From Takakia lepidozioides (taxonomy: Eukaryota > Streptophyta > Takakiopsida > Takakiales > Takakiaceae): 60,000 nucleotides of DNA. A model generated the notes under the pieces. That model was not told where the DNA came from, did not search any database, and was given only the letters and a program-made list of their open reading frames with translations. The first letter of the stretch is position 1; each line of letters opens with the position of its first letter. Shown piece by piece: positions 13,201-24,496 of the stretch. Location: the NCBI GenBank assembly GCA_030704615.1, contig CM060731.1, positions 20,214,001-20,274,000 on the forward strand, given 5' to 3'. Made by a program: the position numbers and the translations under genes.

Positions 13201-14362
13201 ATGACCGTTATGCTGGGTGGCCATGCAGGTAATGCTGATCTCTTTGAAGGCAGGAGGGGTGGGCATAAATCTCACGGCTGCCTCCAATGCTTTCCTTTTG
13301 GTAGGTTCATAGACTATTTTCTTCCTGAAATGAGAGACATTCTTTTGATAAGGGCTCCATGCAAGATTAATAGGTCAAACTACCTCAGTAGCCTTTGTCT
13401 TCCATAGGAGACTCTTAAGCAGTTAATGCAGATTCTTTCATTATCCCTGTCAAGATTTATTTATAAAAGAGTTTTTGGTAATCTCAATTTTAAGTATGGA
13501 AATGGCAACTGTATGGACCCTATAGTCTGCTTTATAGTCGAAGTGTCTTCTGAGACATGTTTTGTGGGTTGAAGGATCCATGGTGGAATCCAGCAGTCGA
13601 AGAACAGGCTGTCATGCGCATTCATCGCATCGGTCAAACCAAGGCTGTCTCTATTAAGCGGTTTATTGTCAAGGTATCCTTCACGTTCAGTTCAGTTCCT
13701 TTAGTATGGGCCTCCTTAGTTTTACTCATTCCCATTCTTCAAATTGATTGCCCATCTCCTTCCAAGGATGCCTCACTTTCCTAGCCAGAGATGCACTCAC
13801 AGTTCATGCTCATTTTGTAATTTTGACTTCCGTGTGATGCACGCAAGTTTTCTATCCCTCTAAAAGACAGTGCAAGGTTCCCCGTCAGTGCCAAGCCACT
13901 GGGTTGTGGCATCCTGCCCAGCATACCAGCTTGCAAGGCCCCTCTCAATTTGGGCAGGCCCAGGTTTGTCAGATACACAGCTGCTTGGGAAAGCAAGAAA
14001 GCTACAGTTCCTTGTCTTGAGATTAATTTTCACTGTTTGTTATGGGTCCTTGTCCCATCAGCTCTCTATGATTCCTGTGGAAGTTGGGGCACCCTTACGG
14101 TGCCAAGGGAAGGTATGCTCCCAGACCCAAGCATGAATTGTGATCATGAGTTGGGCACCCCTGGTTAGTAGTAGAGCATTTATGTAGCCTAACAGCTCAT
14201 GTTGACTTCACTTGTATTCCTTTTCTTGTTGCGGTGCAGGGTACAGTGGAAGAGAGGATGCAGCAGGTGCAGGCCCGCAAGCAACGCATGATTGCAGGGG
14301 CCCTCAACAACGAGGAGGTTCGTTCTGCGCGCATTGAGGAACTGAAAATGCTATTTTGTTAG
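4297..14362 (+). CDS. RAD5: RAD5/SMARCA3-like SWI2/SNF2-RING helicase (C-terminal half, 11 exons)
   Basis: Exons by splice sites and frame: <4297-4445, 4665-4732, 4989-5111, 5521-5620, 5883-5995, 6829-7095, 7274-7474, 7926-8019, 13229-13300, 13575-13673, 14240-14362 (stop TAG). All junction phases agree and give about 469 codons without a stop. Visible in order: Walker B 'VLDEAHTIK', motif III 'CLTGTPIQ', a RING finger (CPIC...PCAHC...CPIC, exon 6), then helicase-C motifs '[14 protein letters not shown]', '[12 protein letters not shown]', '[16 protein letters not shown]' and '[13 protein letters not shown]'. A RING between the two helicase lobes is the RAD5/HLTF arrangement. Known family role: nuclear ATP-dependent translocase and E3 ligase in PCNA polyubiquitination and DNA-damage tolerance; the wording is closest to Arabidopsis RAD5B. 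The N-terminal half, including motif I and any HIRAN domain, is missing at the gap. Intron 4 is GC-AG; intron 8 contains a LINE. Confidence 0.9.
5621..5882 (+). other. GC-AG intron of the RAD5-like gene
   Basis: The exon ends in ...AAGTCCAAG and is followed by gcaaga; the next exon starts after ...gagcag. Using the GC donor keeps the frame and joins 'YKKSK' to 'VKFDKF', as expected for the family. I see no GT donor that restores the same junction. Confidence 0.75.
6021..6560. repeat. Intronic tandem repeat, period about 118-126 bp
   Basis: Lies in the intron 5996-6828 of the helicase. Units start with 'aatgaagttgaggt' near 6021, 6139, 6263, 6389 and 6515. Each contains 'gattgtgagatccagtgtg' and 'gatgtttgtgtttttgtc'. 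About 4.3 diverged copies. Confidence 0.85.
8086..11230 (-). pseudogene. LINE ORF2 remnant: endonuclease C-terminus, reverse transcriptase, zinc motif
   Basis: Pieces in order on the minus strand: endonuclease C-terminus '[15 protein letters not shown]...[11 protein letters not shown]' (about 11215-11090); RT start with '[15 protein letters not shown]', '[21 protein letters not shown]' split over RT motifs, and 'GQAGFR' (10407-9799); '[16 protein letters not shown]' (about 9500); the catalytic box 'MFADDFAG' (about 9415); the 'NLGV' region (about 9230); and a C-terminal '[21 protein letters not shown]' motif (about 8480-8410). A TGA follows GQAGFR near 9800, and the downstream fragments sit in different frames. 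Known role of the family: target-primed reverse transcription. This copy cannot make the protein. Confidence 0.85.
11236..12005 (+). pseudogene. Inverted LINE segment: linker plus endonuclease N-terminal half
   Basis: On the plus strand, opposite to the rest of the LINE, the frame reads a linker ('[20 protein letters not shown]') followed by an AP-endonuclease-like N-terminus: '[11 protein letters not shown]', 'ICAGQETWE', '[11 protein letters not shown]' and '[12 protein letters not shown]'. It stops near 'NGRLNLVTF', roughly 25-50 residues short of where the minus-strand endonuclease C-terminus resumes ('[10 protein letters not shown]'). The two parts would complete one domain if they were in the same orientation. 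Confidence 0.8.
11240..12160. repeat. Inverted repeat arms flanking the flipped LINE segment
   Basis: Arms at about 11240-11330 and about 12072-12160 are near reverse complements. Both encode the linker '[21 protein letters not shown]', on the plus strand for the left arm and the minus strand for the right arm. Loop length is about 740 bp. Confidence 0.8.
12010..12640 (-). pseudogene. LINE 5' region: ORF1/linker remnant
   Basis: Minus-strand frames carry '[18 protein letters not shown]' and two copies of a linker motif: '[18 protein letters not shown]' and '[18 protein letters not shown]', about 45 residues apart. 'NRFDAL' followed by an endonuclease is a common start of plant LINE ORF2 or end of ORF1. 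I do not recognise the upstream part (about 12640-12310) beyond its placement between the target-site duplications. Confidence 0.5.
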
Positions 14363-15887
14363 GAGGGGGGGACACCGTTAATTCACATCCTGAAAGATTT
14401 AACTGCCTGTCAGGAAGCTCTACATGTATCATGTGTGTTATCTCCATTTAGAGGAGCATAAAAGCCTTAAGAAGATTATTGAAATGTTCACCGTAAGGTG
14501 GCCAAGAAAAGCTAGATTTTATCTTAAGAGTCCCTTCATTTTTATGACTACAATTGAGTTCAACTGGAGGAAGACCTATCCAACAGCTGCCTGCCCTAGT
14601 GATTTGCTAGCAGGTCCAGCCAGACAGCAGTAGTTACATCAGTCCATCTTCAATCTCACCATGTCTTGTCACAGCTTGTACCATGCCAAATGTTGTCAGA
14701 GTCAAGTTGAAAAGGTGGGCCCTTGGGCATCTAGTCAGGGTGATCTGCAGTGTTGTGGTTTCAGATTTTCCCTCACTACAGACCCTGAATGTGCCAATGC
14801 CTCCATGGGGTTTCTGTTTATCCTCATTTAAATTCTAGTAGAAACTTAAGGTAAGTTATTGGCGCAATTATTCAACCTCCTCTCTAAAAACTACAATTGA
14901 CTCCAGAGACATCTCATGATTCCCACATCACCAAGCAATTCTAAGAGTTGATGGCACTGTGACCCATCTCTGTGCATTTTGAGCAAATTCTTTTTTAAAT
15001 CACATTTTTAAATTATGTTCACTGGTTCTTAACCCTTACAGGACGAGCTAACCTTCTGGACTTTGGCAAAAACAGGAATATACCCTCCCAAAATCCCCTG
15101 TTATTACCTACCCACTGACATCCACGTGGATGAACCGTACACGTTCATCCCTACTGACATCATGAATGACGTGGAAAAATTGCATGACTTTTGACCGTTG
15201 TATTTTCGAGATTATAACAAAATAAAAAGGCCCAAATTGTGAAAATGAAAAAAACGAGTGACAAAAATGGGTTTGACCATGCCAAATTGGTATTTTCCAG
15301 ATTTTATTTTTTTTATTTTTTAAAGGTCCGAGAGAGACCTTGACATGAGGAAAGAGTAACCTCACATAACATGCCATGGAGGCTGATGAAAGGGACGCAG
15401 ATTTTTCCTGAGTGAATGGGTTCCAGATTCTAGATTTGGGCCACTCAAGGAGTACTCCCTGCAAAAATGACCTGATCCAACAAACTTAGAAGGGGGTGCT
15501 TTGTAGGTGAATTAGGCGGGGTAAAAACTAAGGCACGTTAACTTGACCCAAGCATCTTTAGAGATACTGCAGGAACCTTCCATGGCAGTTGCCACCATAA
15601 TTCATAGAAAACCATCAATGGAACAAGCTCCTCTTTTTCGAAACAGTCCCCATATGCAACACCTGCACATGACAACAGGTGGTTCTTCAGCTGACCGCTT
15701 TCTTTGTTTCTATCTTGTCTATCCATGTCTGAGTTCCACTCATTCCTTCCTGACGTAATGTCTCTCTCCCTCAATGAACCTCTTTCCACTTTGAGACATG
15801 GGTGAGGACCTTAAGGATGATCTGAGAGGCCTACCTACCCTCGGCAGTGTACTGAAATCTAAAATCAGGGGGAGTCTACCCTGATAT
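14363..15887. other. Helicase 3' flank, no further gene seen
   Basis: It contains the helicase 3' untranslated region, whose end I could not place (no clear AATAAA), followed by AT-rich sequence. Only short unsupported frames occur. Confidence 0.5.
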
Positions 15888-16445
15888 TATCAATTGTGTC
15901 GCTGCTGCTGCGGCTTCCAGTTGACCATCTTCATCTCTTATCTGTTTTTGGGTACTTTTCTGCTGCCACATCGGCAGTAACTTGCAAAGTCACTCCAAAC
16001 CCTCTCCAAACCACCACAAGATCCTCCCAACGAGCTAACTTACAAAATTCAATATGCAAATTCAGGGCTGAGCCTAATGTGAGGGCAAAACAGGCTAAAA
16101 CGGGTTGAAGAAGAATGTGTTGAAGAAGATACCTTCATTAGCAGTGCCTTGTTCTATCAATTGCGCTGTTGCCGCTGCTATTTCCAGTTCACCATTGTCC
16201 CACCATTGACTGGGGTCAGAAAAGTGTTCATTCCAAAGCTTTTGTTCATCTCTCTTATCTGTTTTTGGGTACTTTCCTCAGCTGCCACATTGGCAGCAAC
16301 GTGTCAAAGTCACTCCAAACCACCATAGATCCACCCAACGAGCTAACTTACATAAGCAAATTCCACAAGAGCAAACCCCATCTTTGAAGTGGTAAAAGCG
16401 CTTGGCCAACAATTCAGGCCGAGTCTGATGAGAGGGCAAACAGGC
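15888..16445. repeat. Diverged direct duplication (two units)
   Basis: Unit 1 (about 15888-16110) and unit 2 (about 16154-16445) share blocks in the same order: 'tatcaattg.g.cgctg', 'cttatctgtttttgggtac', 'caaagtcactccaaacc', 'cccaacgagctaacttac' and 'gagggcaaa.cagg'. Unit 2 has an extra stretch near 16185-16240. No coding meaning is apparent. Confidence 0.75.
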
Positions 16446-18164
16446 AGGAAATAGGAAGAAGAAGAAGGTGCCCTCACCACATTGTCTTCGACCTTGTGTC
16501 ATGACCCATGGAAGATTTGACTGACCAAGAACCCAAGAAGACCTCTTGTGTGTCCTGCTTGTGTCTATAGTCAGGTAATGTCGGATTGGTATGTGAGAAC
16601 CACCACGGTGCAGCTGAGCGGGCAGAGATTGAAACACGGCTTGCTAAGACCAAGCCGACTCTCCCAAGAACCTTGTAAACATCAGGAAGAATACCAAATC
16701 ATGGTACTAACAGGAGCCAAGAGCCCACATTTGCAGGATGGACAAACTTCTTCACATCATAAACTAAGAAAAACCCACACCTTACAATTGCGGTTGTCCC
16801 ACCATCGTGAAGGATCTTTGTGAAACTCATGCCAGTTCTGTTCCGTGCTCCAAGGTAGAGGTTTGTGCTCGAAAATCCGACAGCATCAACATTTTGACAA
16901 GGTCCTTTACTGAGGGGTGCTATTGAGCTTCAGTAAGCAACATGTCATCATAGGATCCATTGGCCTGCCTGCTATGACCTCCACAATTTGCAGCAAGCTA
17001 AAAACAAGAACTACTTCATGCAGCATTCCAACATAAATTCCCTGGACACTGCACTGAGCCCTTTCTTCTTGACTAACCAGAGCATCCCCTCGATCGCCAC
17101 CCTAGTAGGCTCTCAGAGTGGGAAGAAGAGTGATAGTGAGGGCGTTTTTGAAAAGTATCGAAGTCCCCATGTGAATAAAATAGGTCGGATCAAATCATCC
17201 AAATCCTTGTATGTAATGAAATTATCCGATTGATGAATGAAAATAATCAAAATTTCATTCATGTAATGAAATCATCCATCAATGGATTCTCATAAGAGTC
17301 ATGCAAATGACCTTATCTTGGTCAAAAAGAGTTTGACTACACCAATCTAAAATTTAGAGTCATCTGCATTATTGTTTACAGTCATGTGCGTGACGCATGA
17401 TCACGACTCTATTCCAGTCAAATGACGTTGACCGGGATAGAGGCATATACACGACTCTTTTTGGTCATTTTTGGTCATACCCATGACATTTTTGAACCAT
17501 GACGACATCGAGTCATGGTTTGAATCATGAAAACCATGACTCTCCAAAAAAAAAAGTAAAAAAAAACCATGATTTTGCATAGTGACAGTAAACATTTACA
17601 GCTTGCATTTTTGTCATAATCTTCGTAATGATACGGTGAAATCAACTGAAATTTTTACAGTAGGTTCCTGAAGTAGGTAGGATTACTTTCATACCCTTCA
17701 TCCCCCTGGATGTTTGTCAAATGTGAAATATGCCCTCAAACATGAGGGCATGTTCTGATTTTGAATGGGCCCACCAAAAACGGGCTCGTCAAGGAGGAAA
17801 AAATAACCTCGAAGTACAAACAATGGAGGATGAAAAAGGGGACACCGAGGAACGCTATAGGAAGCTAAGGATAAGTAGGTTCCGCAGCTGAGAGTAGAAA
17901 CAGACATACTAGATGATATCATTTCTACGCCTAGAGGAATCGAAAGACAAGTGAGCCATAGATTTGCTTTTCCTAAGACTGCACTTGTGGCGCCAGTTCA
18001 CATCAGACTCTTCAGGCTCCGCTGACTGCTGAGCACTAACCAAACTGCCAACATGCTGGGAAACCATCGTTCTAGATAATTGTTAATTTAGAGGTTCTTG
18101 TGTAGAGGTGCCCTTCTTCTCCCCAGGAGTTATTAAAACGAGAGAATAGCTGCAATCTCCTTCC
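16446..18164. other. Gene-free stretch with a short hairpin
   Basis: No supported gene. A perfect 10-bp inverted repeat (ATGAATGAAA at 17233-17242, TTTCATTCAT at 17253-17262) sits in AT-rich sequence, followed by GTCATG-rich sequence to about 17600. Confidence 0.5.
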
Positions 18165-18888
18165 CTCCGCTCACTTCAGTAAGCTCCCCTTCAAGTCACA
18201 GTTACTCGCTTTGATGCGCGCCTAAATCCCAAACTGGCCACTGGGCCAATTTGGAGCTTCGGCTGCTCGCCGGGACATAACGGTCCCCCTTTGCTTCTCA
18301 AATAGACCCTCCACCAATTTGGGCCTAGTGGAAATTCCCTTTGGTAGATGGCAGTCCGGAATAGCTCCCCACTCCTTGGTCGTTTTTCGACTCGCTCGCT
18401 CGCTCACTCACTAGTTTTTGGTCACCAACGGGCTTACACCGTTCTCGGGGTTACTACTCCTTATATATACTTCTGTGACTGTCCGCGGGGGTTTCACAAA
18501 CAACCATGCCATTTTATGGCAAACCACCACGAAAACCCTCGACTCCCGGTGATGAGTCGCGGTGAGTCTTGGCCCACCCACCACGGTCCTATTGGACCGT
18601 GATGAGTTCCAAGACTCCCCACAACTCCCACCACAAGGTCTCCGCCCCCATGGTGAGTCCTATGCCACCCCCAACTAAGTCCCACTAAGCTACCACCACC
18701 CCTCGTGGAACCACCCCCACCGCAACCCGGTGTGCGGGGCTCCACCTAGTGAGCGCCTCCACCTTCTTTAGTGCCTTGGGCATTCAAGGGTGCTTCAGCC
18801 CCCGCATCTATTGTTGCCACTGCCCCCACCACAGGGGCAGCCCCTCTCGTGTCCCGACCCCCTGCCCTCAAGGCAAAGGGCCGCGACA
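18165..18888 (-). mobile_element. Solo LTR of the chromovirus family (diverged)
   Basis: Collinear over its length with the 724-bp LTRs at 46407-47130 and 52655-53378: same 'gttactcgctttgatgcgcg', 'cgggacataacggtcccc', TATA region and the same end 'caaagggccgcgaca'. It has many substitutions and small indels. No element body adjoins it and I see no target duplication, so it is a solo LTR or a remnant. Strand follows the intact element. Confidence 0.85.
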
Positions 18889-18910
18889 GCGCATTTAGCA
18901 GAAGCTGCAC

Positions 18911-20110
18911 ATATTTATTTATTTATTTTAAAAATGGAGCGGAGCCCTGTTAATCAAATTATAAAACGAGGAAAAATAACCTCGTAGGGGGCCATAAGCC
19001 AATACAATAGTGGGGAACCTCCTAGAACACCTCAACGGGGAGCAAAAAGAACCAGCTATGGTTCACCGGAAAAGCAGCTGCTAAGGACTAGGCTACAAAA
19101 AATATAGTCAGGAGATAAATCTGGGAACATGGAGTCTGCCATCTATGGAACCTAGCACAAGGGCGAACCTGCCAAACTAAGAGAAGCAAGGTAAAGCAGA
19201 AGAAAAACAAGGGAGAAGCCACAAAAAAAACACGAGCATAACAGGTGCTAGCGCTTGGATCGAAGGGCCTCAAAATTGAGGTGAGTTTGATCTTTGAGTT
19301 CATGTTCTTCATATGCTTCCAATTGATGTCTTCCTCAAACTCCAGAGGCGAGGGCTAGGGGCTAGACGGGCCACCATTGATCGGGGATGGCATAATTGAA
19401 AATGCATTAATGTTATCCTCTTCTGGTACAAATAAAGTTGCGCCATCCCCACGTTGAATCAAATTCTTGAAGTAGCTTGGTCCGTTTCCGATCTTCAGAA
19501 CATCTATAAATAGCCGCAAGCAAACAACCTCAAGCCTTCCTCCCCTCAACCCAAAGATCAAAGAAGATCTTCCTAAGCATCGCCGTCACAGAGGGGAAGT
19601 CACCTTCATATCAATTAGTACTACGAATTTTTCAAATGTGCCAAAGGGTAAAAGAACAAAACGTGGACCAAACTTGGCATTTGTGGCAAATCGTTTCTCC
19701 CTGCAGGTTCAGCAAATGAATGGAAACAGAATCGGAATGAACAATTTGGCAATGAGCATAGAAGGCACGGATCCTAGACCAAATAATCTCAGCAAAGTAG
19801 CAGTGCAAAAGACCATGTTCTATAGCTTCGACAACGTTAAAAGAACACAATTTGCAATTCAGAAGGGGTCAGAGATCGAAGCTCCAAATGAGAGAATCAT
19901 ATGAGCGAGTCTCCAGAGGAAACCCGAGATCTTTGCCAAACGATGTCTCAACCATATATCTTTCCAAACCGCCACCCAATTTGTACCAGTCCATTTCTTT
20001 TCGCATTTATGAGGCAAGGGGCAGGGAAGGATGAAGAAGAGAATAACCGAGCTTGGGCGAGTATGCAAAGAATGGAAGCTTTCTTTGTAGAGATCCATCT
20101 CCATATACCA
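18911..20110 (-). mobile_element. LINE 3' remnant with RT zinc-binding domain
   Basis: The plus-strand run tatttatttatttatttta at 18912-18930 is the tail of a minus-strand LINE. The body reads a zf-RVT-like domain: 'WVAVWKDIWLRHRLAKISGFLWR' split over its W/R/K motif (about 19990-19920), then after a frameshift 'CKLCSFNVVEAIEHGLLHC.FAEIIWSRI' (about 19850-19760). No reverse transcriptase palm was found, so it is 5'-truncated. The 5' boundary is uncertain, and no target duplication was found. Confidence 0.65.
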
Positions 20111-20171
20111 GGGTAAAAAGACAGGTCTACCAGAGGCTTATCCTCAAACCAAAAAAATCAACTTTAGAAAG

Positions 20172-20236
20172 ATGGCCGCAAAAGAGTAGTCACGCTACCG
20201 TGTGGGGATGGTGGCAAAATTTTACGAGTGTTGGAA
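20172..20236 (+). pseudogene. 65-bp scrap of chromovirus pol (protease to RT linker)
   Basis: The plus strand here matches, with few mismatches, the chromovirus sense strand at about 51010-51075. It encodes a degenerate version of '[19 protein letters not shown]'. The neighbouring sequence does not continue the match, so this is an isolated fragment. Confidence 0.6.
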
Positions 20237-20339
20237 ATGCATCATTCCTCATTTCGTTTTGGATTGGGAGTGGGGATGGATTTTGGAAGTGGCTGGTAGG
20301 TCGTTCCAGCCTGACCATAGAAAGAGGCCACATCATCTA

Positions 20340-21535
20340 GTTTCATCCTAATCTGATCCTAAACTAGCTGTTAGAATAAGACAGCATATAATAAAGCCTT
20401 AAGCCGTTGCCAGCTCATCCTCGTGCATTAGATAAAAGTTCATCCAATCTACATCCTAACTTCGTCCATCCCTGTTACATCCCTCGTACATCCTCCCATC
20501 ATCGATCCTTCATTCATATGATGCGAAAAACAGGTGAGGGGGAATCCCATCATCACAAGCAGCAAGTTGTTGTTGCTCTCTCTTTTGATGAAATCATGAA
20601 CAACTTTATTTACATGAAACATCATGAGGTATTTGAACACATGGTAGGAAAGCCCCACAACATGGGAAAGGACAAAGAATGGAGGAAAGGGAAGCAAGCT
20701 AAACTAAACTCTCTCTCTCTTCTACCCACTTACTTCCTCTCACAATGATGAGACAGTCAATCAACATTTGTGCTGTCTCTTTCTCAGCTCTGGACCTGGG
20801 CAAACTGGTTGACTTAGGCTTTCGCCTCACTCTTAAGCCACCCAGTGCACTGACCGCTCTCACCGAGCATAGTATGCAGGGCTTGTCCTTGTCTTGTTTG
20901 TTTCCTAACCCAGTAGTGCATATGGAAATGATGAAAACTTGAAGTGTTACCAAGCATGCACTGCATGAATGCGTGCACGCCAGTGACCTACTCTTCACTG
21001 TGTACCTCGTGGGCCAAAGAATCGAAAAAGCGAAGATTGTGCACTCAGATTCCTGAGCTCTCGGCTGAACGCCTCTGTTAAGGCCGACGGTCCGTGTGTT
21101 CCCAGCGTGGCACCCCTTCTTCCCGCAAGTACAACCTGCAGGTGCATCAATTCGATGGGACAATCCTCTCTGCCTTCACCTTTCGAAATTTTTTTAATAC
21201 CGTAGAAGGGAAGGTTGTACGTGCACCCTCACGGAAGGTTTGAATTTTGAAGCCCACTCGTTGCTTCAATCACAAACGTGCAAACTCAAAAGCCCGTCTT
21301 TGTATTTGACCATCATACCTCCCGAGCATGAATGCCCTGTGGGCATGGCAGTGAGCCGTCCAAGTAAAAGCTTTTCTGGCACTGTCATGCTGCCCTCTGC
21401 GAGTATGGAGAGCCATCTGCTCCACGGAAGTACATCCGTCCAAAACAGTGCGCCTGCTGAGCGACAGCAGCACCACGCCCTGACCCATTGCCTTCAGAAG
21501 CCCAGAAAGAGCAGAGCAGCATAGACTCCAAAGCC
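20340..21535. other. No gene recognised
   Basis: Short frames only; 'catcc' phrases recur around 20440-20510. Nothing supports a coding call. Confidence 0.4.
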
Positions 21536-21965
21536 CGAGATACTAAGCTTGACTTATTCTCCAGCTCAGCCGAGTGTGGTAACTTTAGTTGTCAAGAGGT
21601 CTACTCTCCAAATATACTTTCACCTCTGGTCAATTTTCTACTACATTGGAGAAGCTGTTTTTGAAGCTACTATATGACGATGGTGACGTGTTGACATTGA
21701 CGTGGCAATAATGACATGGCAATGATGCCCGAGATACTAAGCTTACCTTATTCTCCAGCTCAGACCTAAGAGCAACTCTTGACAACAAAAGTTACCACAC
21801 TCGGCTACTATCCAAATATACCTTTACCTCTACGATGGTGACGTGTTGACATTGACGTGGCAATGATGACGTGTTACTATGGCACCCCATTCCTGCTCTA
21901 CCCGATGGTGGTGACGTGTTGACATTGACGTGGAAATGATGACTTGGCACTATGGCACCCTATTC
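21536..21965. repeat. Interleaved repeats with a flipped 29-bp core
   Basis: Direct repeats begin 'cgagatactaagctt' at 21536 and 21730 and end 'tccaaatatac' near 21620 and 21828. Between these shared flanks, the 29-bp core at 21570-21598 appears as its reverse complement at 21776-21804 with one mismatch. A second phrase, 'gacgtgttgacattgacgtgg', recurs near 21685, 21840 and 21911. Confidence 0.85.
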
Positions 21966-22220
21966 CTGCTCTATACTAAAACTATTCCTGACCTTCAGCA
22001 TCACTAGAATTCAATAGTGAATCCGTGGTCAGAGGGGATAAGAGGGGGTGGGGAGGATTTGACAGCCCAACTCCCCTTAGCAGCCCATGCTGCCGGGAAT
22101 GATTGCACACGTCTCTTGTATAGTTTTACCCTCGGTCGAAGTTTAACTATGGTTAAGGGGACATGATCCATGAATCTCTTGAAACCCAGGCCTGAGAATC
22201 TTGTCCCGGGCTAGAGAATA

Positions 22221-22565
22221 TTATTCCAGGCCCAGGCAAGCCTGCTGCTGTTCTGGGCTTTGTGGAATTTCCACAGCAGCCTCGGCGTGATCGTGAAGCA
22301 GGCTGCTGAAGAAGGCTGAGAAGTAACGTGAGCCTCGTTGCAAGAGTTGTGTCAATGCGCCGTGAAGCGTTGATACCACATTCAATGTTCTGACTGAACT
22401 GATGATGGGGAGTCGGGACTCCTGTAATACCCTGCTGGCTCTGATTGTGCGAGGACCTGTCATGCTCCTAAAATAGATCTGCCACCACGTCGCAGGCCTC
22501 GGCGCCACTAGTCCTCCTAAGCTTCGCACAACCGATCGATTTCTGGCTGCTGGCTGTCCCCGCAC
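22221..22565 (-). CDS. Hypothetical ORF, 114 codons
   Basis: An open frame with a fairly protein-like, Arg/Ser-rich composition and no low-complexity repeat. It contains 'ASRVLQESRLPIISSVRTLNVV' (split here as one hydrophobic/basic stretch) and 'SRYFSAFFSSLLHDH'. I recognise no family, signal or partner gene, and see no clear promoter. It may be chance or an exon of something not resolved here. Confidence 0.2.
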   Translation of the reverse strand: MRGQPAARNRSVVRSLGGLVAPRPATWWQIYFRSMTGPRTIRASRVLQESRLPIISSVRTLNVVSTLHGALTQLLQRGSRYFSAFFSSLLHDHAEAAVEIPQSPEQQQACLGLE

Positions 22566-23217
22566 AATTTAAAGCTGACAGCTCCTTACGTATGTACCAA
22601 CGCATGGGCACCACAATTAGAGCTTCCTAAAGCCAATGGCCTTAAGTATGTATTAGCTTTACAGTCTACAAGTAATCAAGACAGGCGTCCAAAACAGCAT
22701 AATCCTGGATAGTTTAGACTAGAGTAATTTGGATTTTGAGGTCCCAAAGTCCGAACCGACTTTCTGACTTCCTGTCATGGTACGTCTACTTCTTTACTGC
22801 ACCCAAGAAACACGAGGTTACTAGTTAGTACTGGTCTATCTACCATCAGTGGACTGTGCAATTCATAACACATGGGGCCAGAGCTGTATTATTGATATCG
22901 GAAACTTGGGTGTTGGTCCGGGTCTAAAACTCAAATGTGTGTGTACTTATAGAGCGGAGAGAGAACTGGCAGGTTGTGGGGAGCCAATACTGGAAAGTGG
23001 GCGGCACAACTCCAGGGCCATCCATGTCTTTGGGTACCAGGCGGCCACATCCTCGATGACGGCCCTACTGCATGCCCACACAAAATGTCGTTCTTCTTTT
23101 TGCGACCAAAGAGAACAAACTAGGGAGTCGGGACTGGCTCGCGGCTACATCCCATATTCCTGTCACGAGGAGCACACTTCACATCCAGATCTGCGATTAG
23201 ACATTAGCAGGCCCCAC

Positions 23218-23520
23218 TATCAAATATAGGGCTCGCTCATTACTTTAGTGTCTAGAGGTTGATTAATTTCTGGGATGCTCCGTAATTACTCTACACTTTC
23301 TACAAGCTCATTCTGTAGACTCGTTATGAACGCCTACAGAATTGTACAGGCACATTATGACTCCATAATGAGCCTTCATGATGAGCTTACAGTATATAAA
23401 TATCGTCCTTACAACGCCAGCGGTTAAGAGGAAAACTAGTAGTGAGATGAAGGCATGTGGAAGTAGGGTGGTGGATCGATCCTCCTTGCGCTTACCATGT
23501 GACTTTACTTAAGGCCCTGG
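23218..23520. repeat. Hairpin-rich dispersed repeat, copy 1
   Basis: Shares order and wording with 24497-24845: 'caaatatagggctc', 'gattaatttctgg', 'ggcacattatg', 'tgagatgaaggcatgtggaa' and 'ggatcgatcctcct'. It contains a 29-bp imperfect palindrome at 23312-23340 (arms TCTGTAG/CTACAGA with inner CGTT/AACG), and 'cattatgactccataatg' nearby. Possibly a non-autonomous foldback element. Confidence 0.65.
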
Positions 23521-24496
23521 AAGCAGTGGAACTGGAAGTGCTACTAAGGTAGTGGTATCTTGAAGTGTGCTTTTAAGCAGTGTGCAACTCCTCAGAGGGT
23601 GTACTGTCACAAAAATTATATGAGCAGAATAGCAAATGAAGCAACAATCATTTGTGCAAAGCACATAATTTTCCAATCACGGATGTATTATATATGAGTT
23701 ATCAAAATCAAAGTGCATATTATCCCGCTACTGCTCAGTAGGTCCATCCTATAATGCCATATAATCCTCCTTGATATGTGCTTTAAGTTGCCCTGCGTGC
23801 ACAAGATGTGCACCTACAACTACAACTGTCCCAAAAATTAACAAAACTAGGCCATGTGCGGGCCCAAAAGTAACGGTCTCCCAACGCGGGATTGGGCACA
23901 TCTACTTATGGAAGGACCCATAACTTTCCTTTGGAGGGATGACGACCTGTGCAAAATCTGACCATATACAACTCCAAGTAGGACCCTTAAGCATGCCCTG
24001 AGTTGACCTACAACTCCTCATATATGGCCATCTGAGAACCCTAAACTAGCCGACCGCGTGGACTCAGCTAGAAGACTCCACAACTCCCTCATTTCCCATT
24101 CTTCCGCCATCCTTGGCAACGGAAGCATGATAAAAATGTGTGCATTGTAACACTATATAAGGTGCACCATGCATCCCATTTGCATTGATGCTTGGCTGCT
24201 GTATTAATTGGCCATTGTCCCAAAACACTCGCCTCCACTTTCAGAAAGAAATTAGGAATTTGAAATAAGAATCAATAGGCTACTATGTAATTAGCTTCAC
24301 TAATGCACCATTAAATAAGCCCCTTGTACTTGTACTCCAAAACACCTCACATCGTACCTAATCCAAAGCAATAATTAACTCTTGAATCGCCTCCTTTACA
24401 AAAGTGCACAGTAACTAGGATGAAAAGGGTGACTTCATTCATCAAAAATAGGGGACGTAATAAGGGCGCGCACACTTCTAGATGCCACTACCTTAC
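23521..24496. other. Gene-free spacer between the two dispersed repeats
   Basis: AT-rich, no supported frame or repeat. Confidence 0.4.

Noticed and set aside
18889-20340. Target duplication for the LINE remnant ('gcatttag' versus 'gcattaga' near 20424)
   Set aside because: The match is short and imperfect, and the 5' end of the remnant is not defined.
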